DNA from: Prostheceraeus crozeri
Taxonomy: Eukaryota > Platyhelminthes > Polycladida > Euryleptidae
Assembly: GCA_907163375.1 (NCBI GenBank)
Contig: CAJQUW010003203.1
Span: forward strand, 62,001-126,000
Reading direction: 5' to 3'
DNA length: 64,000 nt
Shown: in pieces, positions 60,188 through 64,000 of the stretch
Numbering within the stretch: position 1 is the stretch's first letter
How the letters are laid out: each line of letters begins with the position of its first letter
Translations under genes and position numbers: made by a program
The notes under the pieces: model-generated
What the model was told of the DNA's origin: nothing
The model's input: the letters and a program-made list of their open reading frames with translations, nothing else
Database searches by the model: none

Positions 60188-60745
60188 TTGGCTAAATGTC
60201 GCCCTGGCGCGAATGCATACTACGTTGAGACAGAGGCAATCACTTGCAAACATGACGCAGAGAGGTTTAACAAGATTGACCATTGCCGAATGTCCCTTGC
60301 GGTATACATAGCTACGGGTTTCACCGCCGCCCTTTACAGGAACGCCCGTCGAAAGGAAGTATTACACCGAACTTCATTTGCAACGTTCAAGTTGACTGAT
60401 AGCAGATTCAACTTAATGATAGTATTGATAGTATCCAGTCCGAAGACTGCCCAGGGCAAACCGCGTGGAGGTTCTATCATGTCTTGCCCCATGGTGGCCC
60501 TAAAGAGAGCCGGTGGTTCGTTCTCGGGGGTCGTCATCTTACAGCCTACCGATTCTGCTGAGAGAGTCTTTGACTCTCTCCTTGGTAGCAGTGTCGACTT
60601 CCACGCTAATTGGTATGTGACTGAAATGTGGAATGTAGCGCCATTCCGTTGGATTGACAACACTTGCTGTCATCGCATTACCAATCTGAGCAAGATTGTT
60701 GTGGACTCTGTCTTGCTGCTCTATTCTAGCAAATTCATCAAATAA
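60188..60745 (+). CDS. Hypothetical antisense reading frame, right arm
   Basis: Mirror of 46252-46803 with two extra codons from a 6-bp insertion. Same doubts apply. Confidence 0.18.
   Translation: MAKCRPGANAYYVETEAITCKHDAERFNKIDHCRMSLAVYIATGFTAALYRNARRKEVLHRTSFATFKLTDSRFNLMIVLIVSSPKTAQGKPRGGSIMSCPMVALKRAGGSFSGVVILQPTDSAERVFDSLLGSSVDFHANWYVTEMWNVAPFRWIDNTCCHRITNLSKIVVDSVLLLYSSKFIK
60334..60537 (-). CDS. Early small protein X2/X3 fusion, right arm
   Basis: As 46460-46657 but with two residues inserted in the core (FGLDTINTII) by a 6-bp gain that duplicates GATAGT-like sequence. Confidence 0.45.
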   Translation of the reverse strand: MTTPENEPPALFRATMGQDMIEPPRGLPWAVFGLDTINTIIKLNLLSVNLNVANEVRCNTSFRRAFL

Positions 60746-60805
60746 ATTTCGCGGCCTTAACTGCGGTCCGCGAGGAGAGCTGACTTGACTGTTCGGCGTC
60801 TGCAT
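60539..60805 (-). CDS. Early small protein Y, right arm
   Basis: Mirror of 46192-46458, identical protein; TATA box mirrored at about 60837-60844. Confidence 0.5.
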   Translation of the reverse strand: MQTPNSQVSSPRGPQLRPRNLFDEFARIEQQDRVHNNLAQIGNAMTASVVNPTEWRYIPHFSHIPISVEVDTATKERVKDSLSRIGRL

Positions 60806-60849
60806 GATTGAAATGAAATGAAATGAGAGGTAGTGATTTATATACACCT

Positions 60850-60966
60850 CTAACGCGACGCAACGTTCAAGTTGACTGATAGCAGATTCAACTTAATGAT
60901 AGTATTCGCCAGTCTAAAGACTGCCCAGGGCAAACCGCGTGGAGGCTCTATCATGTCTTGCCCCAT
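60850..60966 (-). CDS. Early small protein X1, right arm
   Basis: Mirror of 46031-46147; 38 residues beginning MGQDMIEPP. Confidence 0.45.
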   Translation of the reverse strand: MGQDMIEPPRGLPWAVFRLANTIIKLNLLSVNLNVASR

Positions 60967-61156
60967 AGTGGACGATTATACGGTAGTGTGTTAGTAGATT
61001 TCAATCACTGAAAAGGGAAGATGAGAATCATTTCATTTGTCTCATCAACGTTTATCATGGGAGCAATCATTGAAGGGGCATCTAATGAATTACATTTCAC
61101 TCTACTCCATATCATAAAGACTAACCTTTGTCGAATGGCTGAAGTACTCTGACCTG

Positions 61157-61317
61157 GCGAGAGAAAGCGTCACGTTGAGTATGAAGTCGAACGCCCAACA
61201 TGAGCAACGGCTCAGAGGTTTCGGTCTAACAAACGACGAACAACCCGTGCAACACAATCCCTCTACGGCAGTACCCGCCGTCCCGAAGGAACGCTCGAGC
61301 AAAGGAGGTATTACAGC
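61157..61317 (-). ncRNA. Candidate structured RNA module B, right arm
   Basis: Mirror of 45680-45840. Confidence 0.33.
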
Positions 61318-61836
61318 GATGATGTGCTTTATGAGCAGAAGTGAATCTCTTGATAGCAAGAGACTATTCAACTAGATAGCAAGTCAAAAATAAGCTGATA
61401 GCAGGACAAATGTATAGTCAGTAATTTACACTTAGTGAGGAATGATAGATTTGAGTGTAGTGAGTGGCACTCGATCCCGTCGACAGCCCGAAGGCCTTGT
61501 ACTGATCACTAGGGAAGTGAGAGATCTTCCGGATACCCGCTATTTACAGCTTAAGACATCATTGTCACTGCCTCGAAGTGGTAACAGCAACGCCGAGTCA
61601 AAGGTAGTGAACAGTAGCTGGGATCTAACCCCTCAAAGCTACCTTAGACTTAGTTAAATTTGAAATCTGATAGCACATTTGAACTTAGCATACTTGAAAA
61701 CCTTGAGGAAACATCCTAAGTTGTTGCTTTGATCAGCTTGATAGCAAGCCGTAGAGAGCTTGATTCACCAGCGTTTTGCAATGGAGATGTTTAGAGGTCA
61801 CCCATGACAAGATAGCTAAGACTCAACCGATTGGCG

Positions 61837-61982
61837 TTCAAAGTGCTACGTTGAGAACTGTGTCAAATGCCCAACATGAGACATGAGTTGTCCCAGCGGT
61901 TACGGTCTAAACTATGACACACTCCCTTGCCACACTTATCACTACGGCATCGTCCGCCGTCCCGAAGGAACACCCTGTCAGT
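61837..61982 (-). ncRNA. Candidate structured RNA module A, right arm
   Basis: Mirror of 45015-45160. Confidence 0.33.
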
Positions 61983-62434
61983 GGAATATTACAGCAAAAC
62001 TCTCCGTGTTTTGCTCGCTTTCAGTGAAAAGCCGCTTATAGCATGAGAAGACTGGCTCAGACATCATTAAAAATGCTTTCATTGACTTCAGCAGGGTCGA
62101 AAACCCCAGAAATTTTATAAGTAGTCTATCACTTAGGGCAGGTCAATAGCGACCGAACCTTTTTTGAATCAAGTCAAACGGACTTGTAGAAGCAAAGTTA
62201 CAAGCCTTTAAAGTTTTGGAGTCTTTTATGGCCTGGAGACGAAGGCCATCTCCTGGCGAACCTCTAAGTCTGACGCCTTAGCTGATATCAGCAATGAAAT
62301 TTTCTAAGTACTAATTTTCTAATTTACAGAAACCCGGAATTTGGAATGTCCGAAGCTATCATCGGAGCTCAGAGAGACGACCTACCTCTGACAATCGCTC
62401 TCGTCTGAATGACAAGTCTCTCTCGGTTCCCAGC

Positions 62435-62441
62435 TTATATA
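62435..62441 (-). promoter_or_regulatory. TATA box of the early leader, right arm
   Basis: TATATAA on the - strand, mirror of 44502-44508. Confidence 0.55.
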
Positions 62442-62746
62442 GTGTGTGGCGATCAGCTGATGACGTAATACCCATCATCCAAACACTAAAAAACCTGTCT
62501 ATCTGCGGTTCTAGTGCTCCGATTGAGCAGGAAATACACCATTTCCATGTAGAATTTGACGCTGAATCCGAATCTGGCCTCCGTTTTCCAATCCGATGCT
62601 TCGTTTTGGCTCTACAGTAGGCAGCCATCGCAAAAATTCTAACTATGTCGTTTTTCACCAATGTCCCAAAATCTTAAATGGCGTCTCACATCTAAACGAA
62701 GACAGATAGGAACTAAGCCGATTCTTTCAGTGAATTTGTCTCACTC

Positions 62747-64000
62747 TTAGCTTTCAAACGAGCTATGGCACGACAAAATCCGTCCACTGGAAGCCAAAAT
62801 CGAAGCTAGCTCTCCCGAGGGGGGGACGTCAGCGAAAATTTTTTCTCTCCGATTGCTTTCAAATTCACCATACCGATGCAGAATTCCACGCTGAATCCGA
62901 ATCTGGATTCCGTTTTCCCATCCGATGGTTCGTTTGGGCGCTACACACCAAAACGTCCCAAATTCTAACTCTGTCGTTTTTTCGAAAAATGTTGAAAATT
63001 TTTTCTCGCCGATTGCCTTGAAACTCACCATACAGATAGAGAATTTCACGCTGATTCCAAATCTGAAATCCGTTTTCCAATCCGATGCTTCGTTTTGAAG
63101 CTAGAGCCCAAAACGTCCCAAATTCTAACTCTGTCGTTTTTCGCCAATCTCCCAAAATCTTAAATGGCGTCTCACATCTAAACGAAGACAGATAGGAACA
63201 AGCCGATTCTTTCAGTGAATTTGTCTCACTCTTAGCTTTCAAACGAGCTATGGCACGACAAAATCCGTCCACTGGAAGCCAAGATCGAAGCGAGCTGTCC
63301 CGAGGGGGGGGAGGTCAGTGAAATTTGATGAAAAATGTTTTGGTGACGGTCCCAGGTCGAAATTCCACACTTTGGAAAATTTTCAAAATTTTACCCATAC
63401 AAAGCCACTCTGACACTTAGGATTTTTTCAGGTGAGCGAGCTCCGACCTAAAATCTTGTAACCGCTATAACTTTTGAACGAAGACAGATATGAACAAGCC
63501 GTTTCTTTCACTGAATTTGTCTCACTCTTAGCTTTCAAACGAGCTATTGCACGACAAAATCCGTCCACTGGAAGCCAAGATCGAAGCCAGCTCTCCCGAG
63601 GGGGGGGAGGTCAGTGAAATTTGATGAAAAATGTTTTGGTGACGGTCCCAGGTCGAAATTCCACACTTTGGAAAATTTTCAAAATTTTACCCATACACAG
63701 TCACTCTGACACTTAGGATTTTTTCAGGTGAGCGAGCTCCGACCTAAAATCTTGTAACCGCTATAACTTTTGAACGAAGACAGATATGAACAAGCCGTTT
63801 CTTTCACTGAATTTGTCTCACTCTTAGCTTTCAAACGAGCTATTGCACGACAAAATCCGTCCACTAGAAGCCAAGATTGAAGCTAGCTGTCCAGAGGGGG
63901 GGGGAGGTCAGTGAAATTTGATGAAAAATGTTTTGGTGACGGTCCCAGGTCGAAATTCCACACTTTGGAAAATTTTCAAAATTTTACCCATACACAGTCA
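62747..64000 (-). repeat. Right subterminal repeats of Polinton 3, incl. 296-bp tandem units
   Basis: Not a simple mirror of the left end. Two related blocks of the 160-bp type (62840-63110) are followed by tandem units of 296 bp (starts at 63481 and 63777, with a partial earlier one). Each holds AAGACAGATATGAACAAGCC, a G-run with GGTCAGTGAAATTTG, and CACTTAGGATTTTTTCAGG. The left end has only one such unit. No gene; the true terminus lies beyond the window. Confidence 0.85.

Larger units (their letters stand above)
43687..64000. mobile_element. Polinton 3, palindromic, extends beyond the window
   Basis: Starts AGTAGTAAGTAAA inside the pogo gene (AAAGAC before it is the candidate target duplication). 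Unlike Polinton 2 it has no integrase, ATPase, capsid or TBP genes. Instead the early half (terminal repeat to PolB end plus a 3' scrap of WEVGV protein A) is followed by its own reverse complement. Arms meet near 53484. Arm differences include a 54-bp deletion near 62117, 6 bp near 60425, about 20 bp in the array and scattered substitutions. The right end is outside the window. Confidence 0.85.

Noticed and set aside
43687-64000. Palindrome as a pure sequencing artefact
   Set aside because: Arms differ by clean indels and substitutions, including a stop codon. Not excluded, but a single-read fold-back alone would not give this.

Overview
This window comes from an animal genome, most likely an invertebrate; I cannot name the species. 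The reasons are a BEL/Pao retrotransposon (a superfamily known from Metazoa), spliced genes with GT-AG introns, TATA boxes and AATAAA signals, a tRNA-derived SINE, and Tc1 and pogo DNA transposons. No ordinary host gene was recognised. Almost everything is Maverick/Polinton, the large virus-like DNA elements that carry their own protein-primed DNA polymerase, integrase, protease, packaging ATPase and capsid genes.

Layout. (1) 1-11022 is the late half and right end of Polinton 1; its left part lies outside the window. (2) 11023-15991 and 40746-41648 are the two pieces of one decayed BEL/Pao element. (3) 15992-40745 is a complete 24.75-kb Polinton 2, inserted into the integrase region of that BEL element. 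It has inverted ends beginning AGTAGTAAGTAAATC and a 6-bp target duplication, GTTGTA. (4) 42436-43686 is the 5' part of a pogo-type transposon. (5) 43687 to beyond 64000 is Polinton 3, inserted in the pogo transposase gene. It is a giant inverted repeat centred near 53484: two early halves (terminal repeat, small early genes, PolB) joined head to head, with all integrase, ATPase and capsid genes missing.

Gene plan of the complete element (Polinton 2). On the + strand, from the left end: a spliced leader, a coiled-coil gene, small repeated early genes, then a spliced PolB carrying zinc fingers. On the - strand: an acidic early protein, two related WEVGV proteins, protease, major capsid candidate, pVI-like protein, chromodomain integrase, a Cys-rich small protein, a 232-aa protein, ATPase, basic core protein, RING-finger protein, a free-standing relative of the PolB N-terminal domain, an exonuclease-like protein and a basic protein. 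Between the WEVGV genes and the protease, on the + strand, lie two related PC4-like genes and a gene with both repeats of TATA-binding protein (TBP). Together these would make a virus-encoded transcription-initiation cassette, the most interesting content I see.

State of the elements. All three carry disabling lesions, and several are shared between elements (frameshifts in the capsid and protease genes, a stop codon in PolB, a stop codon in the first WEVGV gene). They therefore look like relics or trans-mobilised copies. Lesions private to single copies include a Tc1 insertion in PolB and a SINE in a WEVGV gene (Polinton 2), and a decayed stretch of integrase (Polinton 1). Late genes are packed head to tail with overlapping stop/start codons.
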